NCBI GenBank assembly: GCA_902490585.1
Contig: CABUEI010000002.1
Span: 1 to 64,000, forward strand
Reading direction: 5' to 3'
Source: an uncultured Oscillospiraceae bacterium
GTDB lineage: Bacteria > Bacillota > Clostridia > Oscillospirales > Ruminococcaceae
Length of the DNA stretch: 64,000 nt
Shown: in pieces, positions 14,538 to 23,046 of the stretch
Position numbering within the stretch: position 1 is the first letter of the stretch
How the letters are laid out: every line of letters starts with the position of its first letter
The notes under the pieces: model-generated
What the model saw: the letters and a program-made list of their open reading frames with translations, nothing else
Told to the model about the DNA's origin: nothing
Database searches by the model: none
Position numbers and translations under genes: made by a program

Positions 14538-15455
14538 TCATCTCACCCCGCACCGTATCTGCTCTTCCAGCCTTTCTTTAATTAGTCCGACAAAGTTTTC
14601 GGGGCTGATTACTTTAACGCAAGGTCCGAATGACAGCACACGGATAACGATTTCGGTTTCATCGGTTGCGTAATATTTCATATGAAGTAAGTACTTGTTA
14701 TCGCCGATGCGTTCCGCCTGCTTTTCAAAGTGTGCAAAGTGAAGCATTACACGTTCAAGAGCATTGCGTTCATCGGTTATCTGCAAGGTAAGCACCTTTG
14801 TTTGCATTGCTTTCGGCTTTTCGTCAAACGGTTTAGTTCCGCTGTAAAGCTGACAGTTGATTATTCTTCCGAGGTTTATCTGTCTGTACTTACAGCCGTC
14901 AATTATAACCCTCATCTTATCGTCCTTTTCCGAATATTCAAACCCTTTTGGGAAAAACCTCAGCGTTACTTCCTTGCCATAGCGGTTATTCAGCCTTGCG
15001 ATTATCGGCAGATTGTTCTTTATGGCATAATATATCAGCCTGAACCGACCGATATATCCCTCATCGTCAAAATTATCGCCGTCCGAGTATTTGTCGTAAA
15101 TTCTGTAATCGTCCCCGGTGAAAAGCGGTTCGACATCGGATAAATCGGGGAACTGCACGTCAAAAAGCTTAACCCTTTTATCGAGCGATATTGCTTTCAG
15201 CCAGCGTTTTTGAAGTAAAGTCAACGGCATTGTCGGCTCGTGCTTTAAAAGCGGCTTTAAATTATCGTCAAGCAGTTTCCATTTTCCGCTTTTGAGCGAC
15301 GGCATTATAGTCAGCACGCTTTCGGAAAATGCGTTTTCGCTCACGATACGGTCAAGGTCCTTCTCTGTCGTATTCTTATCGAATGCGGCGGTGATTATCC
15401 TTGCGACCGTGTTATAATATGCCGAGTAAAGCTCACTGAATATCATCGCTTTCAC
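14538..15455 (-). CDS. WYL-domain regulator, second gene
   Basis: 305 residues. The mid-protein pattern (DDEGYIGRFRLIYYAIKNNLPIIARLNNRYGKEV, then RVIIDGCKYRQINLGRI) fits a divergent WYL domain, a ligand-sensing fold of bacterial regulators often tied to nucleic acid damage and defence. An N-terminal helical part is present, but I cannot point to a clear HTH. The gene overlaps the preceding WYL gene by 23 bases, so they are coexpressed and may form a heteromer. The next transcription unit is the ncRNA/rtcB/DUF2828 locus, its likely target. Confidence 0.7.
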   Translation of the reverse strand: MKAMIFSELYSAYYNTVARIITAAFDKNTTEKDLDRIVSENAFSESVLTIMPSLKSGKWKLLDDNLKPLLKHEPTMPLTLLQKRWLKAISLDKRVKLFDVQFPDLSDVEPLFTGDDYRIYDKYSDGDNFDDEGYIGRFRLIYYAIKNNLPIIARLNNRYGKEVTLRFFPKGFEYSEKDDKMRVIIDGCKYRQINLGRIINCQLYSGTKPFDEKPKAMQTKVLTLQITDERNALERVMLHFAHFEKQAERIGDNKYLLHMKYYATDETEIVIRVLSFGPCVKVISPENFVGLIKERLEEQIRCGVR

Positions 15456-16695
15456 CTCCGCTGTCAGCCGTGTTATCTTCTATGCCGTATATTTCATACA
15501 TTTTCTCTATATCGGCTTTGAAATTGTTTTCGGCTGTTCTGTCCGAAAAGTTGAGCCTTGTTATACGGCAGATAAACGTTCGTATCCACGGTATCATTTC
15601 GGTGGTGTCGAATACATCGGCGGAGTATCTGTAATGGTTATCGTCTATTTTTTCGACCTTACCGCACCGCTTTTCACGCTCAAGGCGGTTTACTATATAC
15701 TGCTCATCGTCTGCTACTTTTATCTCAAAATCAACGTGTTCTGTGTCTTTTTTATCAAGCCTGCCGTTTACGCCCCACATACAGCTTTCGGCTTCGTCAA
15801 GTTTTTGCCTGAGCTCATCAAATCTGTCGCAAGGCTCGCCTGTTTTTACATCGGATATGTAATCAAGGCGGTAGGAATAAAGGCGGTTAAGGCTTTCGTT
15901 ATAGGCTATGAGGTGCTGTCTGCCGTTCTGTGAGCTTATATAAATTCTCAGCGGCACAAGCCGCACCGATACGGGCTTGTCGAGATGTCTGCCGAGGTTT
16001 TCAACGGTAACATAGCTTTTCTTCTGCATTGCGTCAAAAAGCACAGCCGCTATATCGCTGTCAAGCGCCTGCGTGATATAGTGGTGCTTGAATGTGAAAA
16101 GTTCATCGTGCGGCGGTAATTTGTCCGAGATAAACGAGCCGATAACACCGCACGGTGCAATTTCTCCGAAAAAGTCAGTCACATCGCAAAGTCCGGATAT
16201 ATCAATATCGGGTGCACGGCTGTAAAGCACCTTTCTGCCCTGCTTTTCGGTAATTATAATGCCCTCGGCGGTGTATTCACGAAGCTTTTTTCTGAGGGTG
16301 GATTCATCGTAAGTGAAACCGCCCGACAGCAGAGTGTCGATCTCATCTATAAGTTCCGACAAAGTCAGCTTTATATCCGATGTGCAAAGTATATCGAATA
16401 TGGCAAAGTGCAGTGTTATATCACCGTCGGTAAAGCTTTTCGCTTTCCACGCTTTATAGAACGGGTTTTTCTTTGCCGTGCGGCTGTCAACCGACAGGAA
16501 TACATTCTTACCCTCGGCGGTTTTAGAAAAGCGCATATAATCGCCGAGCCAGCTTTCGACCCTGCGGCGTTCATCATCATATGAGCGTGCGCTTTTCCTG
16601 TCATAACCGCTCCTGCTCTTGAAGCCGTATATGTAGAACTCACGCATATATGCACGGATTTTTTCAAAGTTCTTTATAAGCTCGCTGTATGCCAT
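15433..16695 (-). CDS. WYL-domain regulator, first gene
   Basis: 420 residues. The N-terminal region (about 60-170) contains winged-helix-like segments such as LTLSELIDEIDTLLSGGFTY and DESTLRKKLREYTAEGIIIT. The C-terminal half has the WYL core VRLVPLRIYISSQNGRQHLI followed by AYNESLNRLYSYRLDYISDV. WYL proteins bind small molecules or nucleic acid fragments and switch transcription. It starts the two-gene regulator operon; its ribosome site AAGGAG is well placed. By analogy RtcB operons elsewhere are controlled by RNA-end sensors, but that this protein senses RNA ends is speculation. Confidence 0.75.
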   Translation of the reverse strand: MAYSELIKNFEKIRAYMREFYIYGFKSRSGYDRKSARSYDDERRRVESWLGDYMRFSKTAEGKNVFLSVDSRTAKKNPFYKAWKAKSFTDGDITLHFAIFDILCTSDIKLTLSELIDEIDTLLSGGFTYDESTLRKKLREYTAEGIIITEKQGRKVLYSRAPDIDISGLCDVTDFFGEIAPCGVIGSFISDKLPPHDELFTFKHHYITQALDSDIAAVLFDAMQKKSYVTVENLGRHLDKPVSVRLVPLRIYISSQNGRQHLIAYNESLNRLYSYRLDYISDVKTGEPCDRFDELRQKLDEAESCMWGVNGRLDKKDTEHVDFEIKVADDEQYIVNRLEREKRCGKVEKIDDNHYRYSADVFDTTEMIPWIRTFICRITRLNFSDRTAENNFKADIEKMYEIYGIEDNTADSGGESDDIQ

Positions 16696-16728
16696 ATTCG
16701 CTCCTTTCTGTCACTAAAGTAAGATATA

Positions 16729-16750
16729 CCCGACTGCGAGAACAGTCGGG
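16729..16750. terminator. Hairpin between pilin-like gene and WYL operon
   Basis: CCCGACTG pairs with CAGTCGGG. It lies just past the pilin-like stop codon on the minus strand; the T-tract is weak. Confidence 0.5.
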
Positions 16751-16767
16751 TAAAATATTATGTGATT

Positions 16768-17457
16768 TTATGCACCTATGTCAAGTGCCGGTGCTGTGCC
16801 TATTGTATAGCCGTCCGCACTTATGCCTGCGGTCGTGCCGTCCCAACGGTACTTTGTAATCTCATCGCCGTTTTCATCGACCCAGGCGACAGTTGTACCG
16901 AACTGCGGAACATCGTTTATATCCGATATATCGGTCGTATCGGGCGTATACCATACCGCTACGCATACACCCTTAATGCAGTTGGCTCTTATTACGCCGT
17001 TCTTTAGTTCGGGGAAACACTTCTTAAGATACATTCCAAGCAATTCTTCTCCATATTGTGAAGAAGTGGTTGTGGTGTTTTCATCGACTACAGCGTCATT
17101 TCCCCAAGTGACCGTGTCGGGAGAAAACGCTGACGGATTTTGCGCCGCGTCAACATACCATGTGCCATTGTCAACCGAAATAGTAAATACCTCTCGGCAA
17201 TCCTCCCCCATAAGCATATAGTTCTTGCGGTTTGCGTCCGCCATAGTCAGAAAGTAGCCGACTTCTTTCTTTAGCTCAGAAGCTGTACTGTTCACCGAAC
17301 CCACATTTGCTTTAATAGTGATTCCAAGCAATGTAGGAACAAGTATTGCGGCAAGTACGCCGAGTATTGCTACGACTACTATCAGTTCTATTATAGTAAA
17401 ACCCTTTTTCATAATCCTATGTTTTTTATAGTTTTCTGATGATATGAATTTTCTCAT
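16768..17457 (-). CDS. Type IV pilin-like (prepilin) protein
   Basis: 229 residues from the ATG at 17455-17457, supported by GGAGGGG directly upstream. A 20-residue leader precedes the prepilin motif KKGFTIIELIVVVAILGVLA, cleaved after Gly by a type IV prepilin peptidase; Glu at +5 is present. The hydrophobic helix is followed by about 180 residues of globular domain ending WDGTTAGISADGYTIGTAPA. It is paralogous to the next protein. No pilus ATPase, platform or peptidase gene is in the window, so the assembly machine must be elsewhere. Confidence 0.85.
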   Translation of the reverse strand: MRKFISSENYKKHRIMKKGFTIIELIVVVAILGVLAAILVPTLLGITIKANVGSVNSTASELKKEVGYFLTMADANRKNYMLMGEDCREVFTISVDNGTWYVDAAQNPSAFSPDTVTWGNDAVVDENTTTTSSQYGEELLGMYLKKCFPELKNGVIRANCIKGVCVAVWYTPDTTDISDINDVPQFGTTVAWVDENGDEITKYRWDGTTAGISADGYTIGTAPALDIGA

Positions 17458-17560
17458 GACCCCTCCGTGTTAAGTTATTAGTTAAATAATATCATACCTT
17501 TAGGAAAAAATCAATAGTATATCAAAAAGTTTTACCGTATAAACTGTACAGATACAAAAA

Positions 17561-17583
17561 TCCCCCGACTGAAAGCCGGGGGA
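17561..17583 (-). terminator. Terminator of the upstream pilin gene
   Basis: On the minus strand TCCCCCGGCTTTCAGTCGGGGGA folds with a six-base-pair GC stem and is followed by TTTTTG. It separates the two pilin-like genes. Confidence 0.8.
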
Positions 17584-17611
17584 TATATGTACTTGTCAGT
17601 TAATCAAAAGA

Positions 17612-18295
17612 TTAGCCAAGTGCTACAACAGGAGCAGTACCAACTATTAAACCAGTTGCTGAAACACCTGCTGTTGAATTATCCCAAGCAAATTTGTCGG
17701 GATTAGTCCAACCACCTGTTGCAGATGCAGTACCTGCTGTAATACCGGGGAAATCAGTGCCAGCTACGAAACCAGGATTGCCTGTCTGAGCATCTGTATC
17801 AGCGGTATAAGCTACAGCAATAGCTTTGCCAGCTTCAACATAAGCAACTATAGCAGCTGTCTTTACTTCAGGGAAAAGATCTGCAAGTGAAATTGCAAGT
17901 AAAGACTCAGGATCAGTTACACTAACCTTAGTAGCACCTGTGCTACCAGTACCAGAGCCATCCCATGACATACCAGCACCATTCTTAAACTTTGAAGTGT
18001 CACTGTTAGTAACAGTCCATGTGCCACCAGTAACACTAATTGTGAACGTTGCATTCTGTGCTGAACCCTTTAACATACCATAACCTGCTGTATCAGCATC
18101 TGTAAGGAAGTTGTCAATGTTCTTTTTGATTTCTGCTGCAGTTGTGTTAGCAGATGTTACTCTTGAAGAAGTAACGAAGCCCAGCATTGTGGGGATCAGG
18201 ATAGCTGCGAGTACGCCGATGATAGCGATAACAACGATCAGCTCGACCAGTGTGAAGCCTTTCTTGGCTTTCAGTTTCTGTAATTTCTTTATCAT
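17612..18295 (-). CDS. Type IV pilin-like (prepilin) protein
   Basis: 227 residues with a 13-residue leader ending KKG, then FTLVELIVVIAIIGVLAAIL, the classical N-methylation and assembly helix with Glu5. The globular part is rich in Ser, Thr, Gly and Ala and ends WDNSTAGVSATGLIVGTAPV, matching the C-terminus of the neighbouring pilin-like protein. Such proteins build type IV pili or competence/secretion pseudopili at the cell surface. AAGGAGG precedes the start. A leader of about 150 bases lies upstream. Confidence 0.88.
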   Translation of the reverse strand: MIKKLQKLKAKKGFTLVELIVVIAIIGVLAAILIPTMLGFVTSSRVTSANTTAAEIKKNIDNFLTDADTAGYGMLKGSAQNATFTISVTGGTWTVTNSDTSKFKNGAGMSWDGSGTGSTGATKVSVTDPESLLAISLADLFPEVKTAAIVAYVEAGKAIAVAYTADTDAQTGNPGFVAGTDFPGITAGTASATGGWTNPDKFAWDNSTAGVSATGLIVGTAPVVALG

Positions 18296-18450
18296 GGGAA
18301 ATTACCTCCTTGAAATATGTAAAAGTTTTTTTATGTTTAACGGTCTGCGCCGTTAAATCCAAAATTCCCCGTGGGTCTTCAGAATAAATATATGCCGAAG
18401 AATTTCTTCTAAGCACCTTTTCTGTTGCCCTTGGTGTTTTCTGTATTCTT

Positions 18451-18479
18451 AGGATACCACAACGCATTCAAAAAAGCAA
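18451..18479 (-). promoter_or_regulatory. Possible promoter of the major pilin-like gene
   Basis: On the minus strand TTGCTT (18474-18479), a 17-bp spacer with a TG near the end, and TATCCT (18451-18456). The remaining intergenic sequence 18296-18604 shows only an eight-pair hairpin (TTTAACGG/CCGTTAAA) in the leader. Confidence 0.35.
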
Positions 18480-18604
18480 TAGCCAAATTGCTAAATTTTG
18501 TACTAATCTTCAATTTTAGTGAATTTTATATATAAGAGATTTTGATTTGTGGTACATTTTGCACAAGGATTGTGTAACGGGGTTACACAAACGTGTCATT
18601 ACGC

Positions 18605-19906
18605 TCATATTATGCTGTCATCAAGCAGAAAATCCACTATTCCTATATTAAGAACTCCGCTTTCATTGTACCAACGCTTAGTTATATCGTGGCGTACTAT
18701 TATCTTCGGAAAATAATCGCCTGTAAGCGAAAACGGCTTGTTCTCCTGCATTGCCTTTTCTTCATCGGGCAACGCAAAAGCCGACTGGATATACAGCTTT
18801 TTCTCTCCGTCATTTGCTATAAAGTCGATTTCCCTTGCGACCTGCTTTGGCTTTCCGTTGATGTCCTTTTCGCTTGAATACACCACTCCGACATCTACCA
18901 TACAGTCACGGATAATCAGTTCATTATATATGATATTTTCCATTATGTGCGTCATTTCCTGCTGTCTGAAGCCTATCCGTGCGTTTCTCAGCCCTATATC
19001 CTCGCAATAATATTTGTTCGGGTAATCAAAATAGCCTTTGCCTCTGACATCATACCGCCTGCACTCGCTGAAAAGGTATGCGTCGGTAAGATTGTCTATA
19101 TATTGCTTTACCGTGTTGTTTGCAACTGCACTTTCACCTTTCAGCTTTTGCTTTGAATTAAGACTGTTTGCAATATTGGTCGGGTTCGTAAGAGAACCTA
19201 CAGACGAGCATAACAAATCAAGCACTGCCGACAGAATATCTTCACGCTTTATCTTCTTACGCTCGACTATATCTTTAATATAGACCTCGGAAAACAACGT
19301 ACCGAGATAATTCATTTTCGCTTTTTCTGTAGGTCTTGACAGCACAAGCGGCATACCGCCGTAAAATGAATAGTTGTCAAAAGCCTCATATTTGTCACCG
19401 CCCACAGCTGAGTAATATTCGGCGAAACTGAGCGGATGTACCCTTATTTCATCGCTCCTGCCACGGAACTCGGTGAGTATATCTGCCGACAGCATTTTGG
19501 AATTACTGCCCGTAACATATATATCAAGGTTAGGAAGCGAACGCAAGTCGTTCAGAGCGTCATAAAACGTAATCTTTTTACCGTCCTTGTTATAAGGATT
19601 CGGCACTTCATCGGACATCTGTATTTCGTCCACAAAAAGATAGTATTGTTCATTATCGCCCGTTACTTTTTCACGCACGGTTTTTACAAGTTCCAGCGGA
19701 TTTCTGTACCTTATATCGCTTGCAAGGTCAAATGCAAAAGACAGTATATTTTCCGGTTTCACACCGCTTTCAAGCAGGTACTTTCTGAATAGCGTACCGA
19801 GAAGATATGACTTTCCGCAACGGCGTATACCTGTAATGACTTTGACCTGCCCGTCCCACATATATGAAATTATTTTTTCAAGATATTTGTCACGTTTTAT
19901 CTCCAT
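18605..19906 (-). CDS. AAA ATPase with DUF4143 domain
   Basis: 433 residues. The N-terminus has the Walker A motif GIRRCGKS in VITGIRRCGKSYLLGTLF, and Walker B YYLFVDEIQ; sensor-like GSNSKML follows. The C-terminal half (RKKIKREDILSAVL to the end, with YFDYPNKYYCEDIGLRNAR) is the DUF4143 domain. These solitary ATPases are common in bacteria and archaea and their role is not established; some resemble nuclease- or toxin-associated regulators. Two 36-bp palindromes flank its promoter, so tight control is likely. Confidence 0.85.
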   Translation of the reverse strand: MEIKRDKYLEKIISYMWDGQVKVITGIRRCGKSYLLGTLFRKYLLESGVKPENILSFAFDLASDIRYRNPLELVKTVREKVTGDNEQYYLFVDEIQMSDEVPNPYNKDGKKITFYDALNDLRSLPNLDIYVTGSNSKMLSADILTEFRGRSDEIRVHPLSFAEYYSAVGGDKYEAFDNYSFYGGMPLVLSRPTEKAKMNYLGTLFSEVYIKDIVERKKIKREDILSAVLDLLCSSVGSLTNPTNIANSLNSKQKLKGESAVANNTVKQYIDNLTDAYLFSECRRYDVRGKGYFDYPNKYYCEDIGLRNARIGFRQQEMTHIMENIIYNELIIRDCMVDVGVVYSSEKDINGKPKQVAREIDFIANDGEKKLYIQSAFALPDEEKAMQENKPFSLTGDYFPKIIVRHDITKRWYNESGVLNIGIVDFLLDDSII

Positions 19907-19917
19907 ATTGCCCTCCG

Positions 19918-19953
19918 TTGAAAACTTACCATAAAAATTATGTTACTTTTCAA
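19918..19953 (-). promoter_or_regulatory. Operator-like palindrome, promoter-proximal copy
   Basis: TTGAAAACTTAC, 12-nt centre, GTTACTTTTCAA: 12-bp arms with two mismatches. It lies between the -10 box and the start codon of the DUF4143 ATPase gene. A near-identical palindrome with perfect arms is at 20005-20040. Confidence 0.6.
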
Positions 19954-19957
19954 TAAG

Positions 19958-19986
19958 ATTATACACCATTTGAGCGGACAGTTCAA
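19958..19986 (-). promoter_or_regulatory. Promoter of the DUF4143 ATPase gene
   Basis: On the minus strand TTGAAC (19981-19986) and TATAAT (19958-19963) are 17 bp apart, bracketed by the two palindromes. Confidence 0.65.
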
Positions 19987-20004
19987 GAGCTGCTTGAGAT
20001 TTAG

Positions 20005-20040
20005 TTGAAAACTTACCCATAAATCAGAGTAAGTTTTCAA
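20005..20040 (-). promoter_or_regulatory. Operator-like palindrome, upstream copy
   Basis: TTGAAAACTTAC and GTAAGTTTTCAA form perfect 12-bp arms around a 12-nt centre. It has the same arm length and spacing as the copy at 19918-19953 and lies just upstream of the -35 box. Confidence 0.6.
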
Positions 20041-20062
20041 TGAGTACTTTTTATATAAAGCA

Positions 20063-20096
20063 AGAACCCCCACAAGCTTACACCTGTGGGGGTTCT
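20063..20096 (-). terminator. adhE terminator
   Basis: AGAACCCCCACA pairs with TGTGGGGGTTCT across a ten-base loop, 36 bases past the adhE stop; the downstream minus strand is T-containing (TTGCTTTATAT). Confidence 0.8.
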
Positions 20097-20131
20097 CTTT
20101 ATATTAGTTTAAAACATTATGGAGTGTGCGA

Positions 20132-22789
20132 TTAAACTGTTTCGTCTACGCCATAGTAAGCATTGAGGTACATCTGCTTGATTTCGCTCATCAGAGGATA
20201 TCTGGGGTTAGCACCTGTACACTGGTCATCGAATGCCTGCTCTGTCATAGCGTCAAGTCTGTCTAAGAAGTCCTTCTCGTCGATACCGTAGTCCTTGATT
20301 GTCTTCTTGATACCAACAGTTTCCTTGAGCTGTTCGATCTTAGCGATGAACTTCTCGAACTTCTCTTCGTTGTTCTTACCTGTTACGCCGCAGAATTCAG
20401 CAACTTCAACGTATCTCTCAAGAGTATGGGGGTGATCATACTGTGAGAATGTACCCATCTTTGTGGGGTTGGGAACTGCGTTGAAACGCATAACGTGTGT
20501 GATAAGCAGAGCGTTTGCAATACCGTGAGGCAGGTGGTGGAAAGCACCGAGCTTGTGAGCCATTGAGTGGCAAACACCGAGGAATGCGTTAGCGAATGCG
20601 ATACCTGCCATAGCAGAAGCATTAGCCATCTTCTCTCTTGCTTCAACATCTGTCTGACCTTCAGCGTAAGCTCTGGGCAGATACTCGAAGATGTTCTTAG
20701 CAGCCTTGAGTGCAAGACCGTCTGTGTAGTCTGTAGCCATGATTGATGCGTAAGCTTCGAGGCAGTGTGTAAGTGCGTCAACACCTGAAGCACTTGTCAG
20801 ACCCTTAGGCTGTGTCATCATGTTGTCTGTATCAACGATTGCCATGTTGGGCAGTAACTGATAGTCAGCAAGAGGATACTTAACGCCTGTCTTTTCGTCA
20901 GTGATAACTGCGAAAGGAGTACACTCAGAACCTGTACCTGAAGATGTGGGGATAGCTACGAAGTAAGCCTTTTCGCCCATCTTGGGGAATGTGTAAACTC
21001 TCTTACGGATATCCATGAATCTCATAGCCATGTCAAGGAAGTCAACATCGGGATGCTCGTAAAGTACCCACATGATCTTACCTGCGTCCATAGCCGAACC
21101 ACCACCGAGTGCGATGATTACATCAGGCTGGAACTGCTTCATCAGCTCTGCACCTTCCTTAGCGCAAGCGAGCGTAGGATCGGGAGCAACGTTGAAGAAT
21201 ACTGTATGAGAAATGCCCATCTGATCGAGCTTATCTGTGATAGCCTTTGTGTTACCGTTGTGATATAAGAAAGAGTCTGTTACGATGAACGCTTTCTTCT
21301 TGTGCATTATTGTGCCCAGCTCATCAAGAGCAACAGGCATACAACCCTTCTTGAAGTAAACCTTCTCAGGAAGTCTCAGCCACAGCATATTCTCTCTCCT
21401 CTCAGCGACTGTCTTGATGTTGATGAGGTGCTTAACACCAACGTTCTCGGATACGGAGTTACCGCCCCATGAGCCGCAACCCAGTGTTAATGAGGGGAGA
21501 AGCTTGAAGTTGTAAAGGTCACCGATACCGCCGTGTGAAGAAGGAGTGTTAACGAGGATACGGCAAGTCTTCATTCTGTTACCGAATTCGTTGATCTTCT
21601 CACGCTCTGTAACAGCGTTGCAGTACAGAGATGATGTATGACCGTAACCGCCGTCAGCAACGAGCTTTTCAGCCTTTGCAACTGCGTCTTCAAAGTCCTT
21701 AGCCTTGTACATAGCGAGTACGGGAGAGAGCTTTTCGTGTGCAAACTCTTCTTCGATGTCAACGCTTTCAACTTCACCGATAAGAACCTTAGTCTTGGGG
21801 TCAACCTTAACGCCTGCGAGCTCAGCGATCGTAGCGGCCTTCTGACCAACAATCTTTGCGTTGAGTGCGCCGTTGATAAGGATTGTCTTTCTTACCTTTT
21901 CTGTTTCTTCGGGATTTAAGAAGTAGCAACCGAGAGCTGCAAATTCCTTCTTAACCTTGTCATATATCTTGTCGAGTACGATTACTGACTGCTCAGAAGC
22001 ACAGATCATACCGTTATCAAATGTCTTTGAGTGAACGATTGAAGCAACAGCGAGCTTGATGTCAGCTGTAGAATCGATGATTGCGGGTGTGTTACCTGCG
22101 CCAACGCCGAGAGCGGGCTTACCTGATGAGTAAGCTGCCTTAACCATTCCGGGACCGCCTGTAGCGAGAATTATATCAGCACTTCTCATAACTTCGTTTG
22201 TGAGGTCAAGTGAAGGAACGTCGATCCAAGCGATGATACCCTTAGGTGCGCCTGCTGCAACAGCGGCATCCAGAACTACCTTAGCGGCAGCGATTGTGCT
22301 CTTCTTAGCTCTGGGGTGGGGGCTGATTATGATACCGTTTCTAGTTTTAAGACAGATAAGTGTCTTGAATATAGCTGTTGATGTGGGGTTTGTTGTAGGA
22401 ATAACTGCTGCAACAACACCGATAGGCTCTGCAACCTTCATTGTACCGAAAGCCTTGTCTTCTTCGATAACGTCGCAGGTCTTTGTGTTCTTGTAAGCGT
22501 TGTAGATGTACTCAGCTGCGTAGTTGTTCTTGATAACCTTATCTTCAACAACGCCCATGCCTGTTTCTTCTACTGCCATCTTAGCGAGCGGGATTCTCAT
22601 CTGGTTAGCGGCGATTGCGGCTGCCTGGAAGATCTTATCAACCTGCTCTTGTGTGTAGGTTGCGAATTCCTGCTGTGCAGCTCTTACTTCTGCCATACGA
22701 GCCTTGAGAGCGTCAACATTGTCAACGATCAGCGGGCTTACGGGAGCAGATTCAGCTGTCTTGTTGCTTACGATTTGCTTCTTAGCCAT
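20132..22789 (-). CDS. adhE: Bifunctional acetaldehyde-CoA/alcohol dehydrogenase
   Basis: 885 residues, the normal AdhE length. The N-terminal aldehyde dehydrogenase half (about 1-450) holds ATGGPGMVKAAYSSGKPALG and the catalytic Cys in FDNGMICASEQS. The C-terminal iron-dependent alcohol dehydrogenase half has ALGGGSAMDAGK, PTSSGTGSECTPFAVI and the metal-site histidines in GVCHSMAHKLGAFHHLPHG. AdhE turns acetyl-CoA into ethanol, oxidising two NADH, and forms spirosomes. Codon use suggests high expression. Its promoter is overlaid by a consensus Rex operator, so expression should rise when NADH accumulates. Confidence 0.97.
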   Translation of the reverse strand: MAKKQIVSNKTAESAPVSPLIVDNVDALKARMAEVRAAQQEFATYTQEQVDKIFQAAAIAANQMRIPLAKMAVEETGMGVVEDKVIKNNYAAEYIYNAYKNTKTCDVIEEDKAFGTMKVAEPIGVVAAVIPTTNPTSTAIFKTLICLKTRNGIIISPHPRAKKSTIAAAKVVLDAAVAAGAPKGIIAWIDVPSLDLTNEVMRSADIILATGGPGMVKAAYSSGKPALGVGAGNTPAIIDSTADIKLAVASIVHSKTFDNGMICASEQSVIVLDKIYDKVKKEFAALGCYFLNPEETEKVRKTILINGALNAKIVGQKAATIAELAGVKVDPKTKVLIGEVESVDIEEEFAHEKLSPVLAMYKAKDFEDAVAKAEKLVADGGYGHTSSLYCNAVTEREKINEFGNRMKTCRILVNTPSSHGGIGDLYNFKLLPSLTLGCGSWGGNSVSENVGVKHLINIKTVAERRENMLWLRLPEKVYFKKGCMPVALDELGTIMHKKKAFIVTDSFLYHNGNTKAITDKLDQMGISHTVFFNVAPDPTLACAKEGAELMKQFQPDVIIALGGGSAMDAGKIMWVLYEHPDVDFLDMAMRFMDIRKRVYTFPKMGEKAYFVAIPTSSGTGSECTPFAVITDEKTGVKYPLADYQLLPNMAIVDTDNMMTQPKGLTSASGVDALTHCLEAYASIMATDYTDGLALKAAKNIFEYLPRAYAEGQTDVEAREKMANASAMAGIAFANAFLGVCHSMAHKLGAFHHLPHGIANALLITHVMRFNAVPNPTKMGTFSQYDHPHTLERYVEVAEFCGVTGKNNEEKFEKFIAKIEQLKETVGIKKTIKDYGIDEKDFLDRLDAMTEQAFDDQCTGANPRYPLMSEIKQMYLNAYYGVDETV

Positions 22790-22886
22790 TTTGTCCTCCT
22801 GAATGTTTTAAACTGTTCTTTCTTTAGTGTACCGTGTTTTCGTGATCTACCGTTATAGTTTACCACGGGGTGAGCGGTTTACCCAT

Positions 22887-22904
22887 TTGTTATTTTTTTA
22901 ACAA
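22887..22904 (-). promoter_or_regulatory. Rex operator of adhE
   Basis: TTGTTATTTTTTTAACAA is a perfect match to the Rex consensus TTGTTA-N6-TAACAA. It lies immediately downstream of the adhE -10 box, across the expected transcription start, where the NADH-sensing repressor Rex would block initiation. Confidence 0.9.
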
Positions 22905-22908
22905 TATC

Positions 22909-22938
22909 ATTATATCAATTTGGAGCGCATTTTGTCAA
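22909..22938 (-). promoter_or_regulatory. adhE promoter
   Basis: On the minus strand TTGACA (22933-22938) and TATAAT (22909-22914) are both consensus with an 18-bp spacer, giving a strong promoter under Rex control. Confidence 0.85.
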
Positions 22939-23046
22939 TCTTTTTTTCTATGAAAATGGCTAAAATTAGAGCGCTGCTTTTGTGCATATTGTATAATTGA
23001 CGGTGAAGAGAGTGGTATGTGAGAGATAAAGCGGCATATCAGCCGA

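Noticed and set aside
18296..18604. c-di-GMP riboswitch before the pilin-like gene
   Set aside because: No GEMM-type conserved core was found in the leader.
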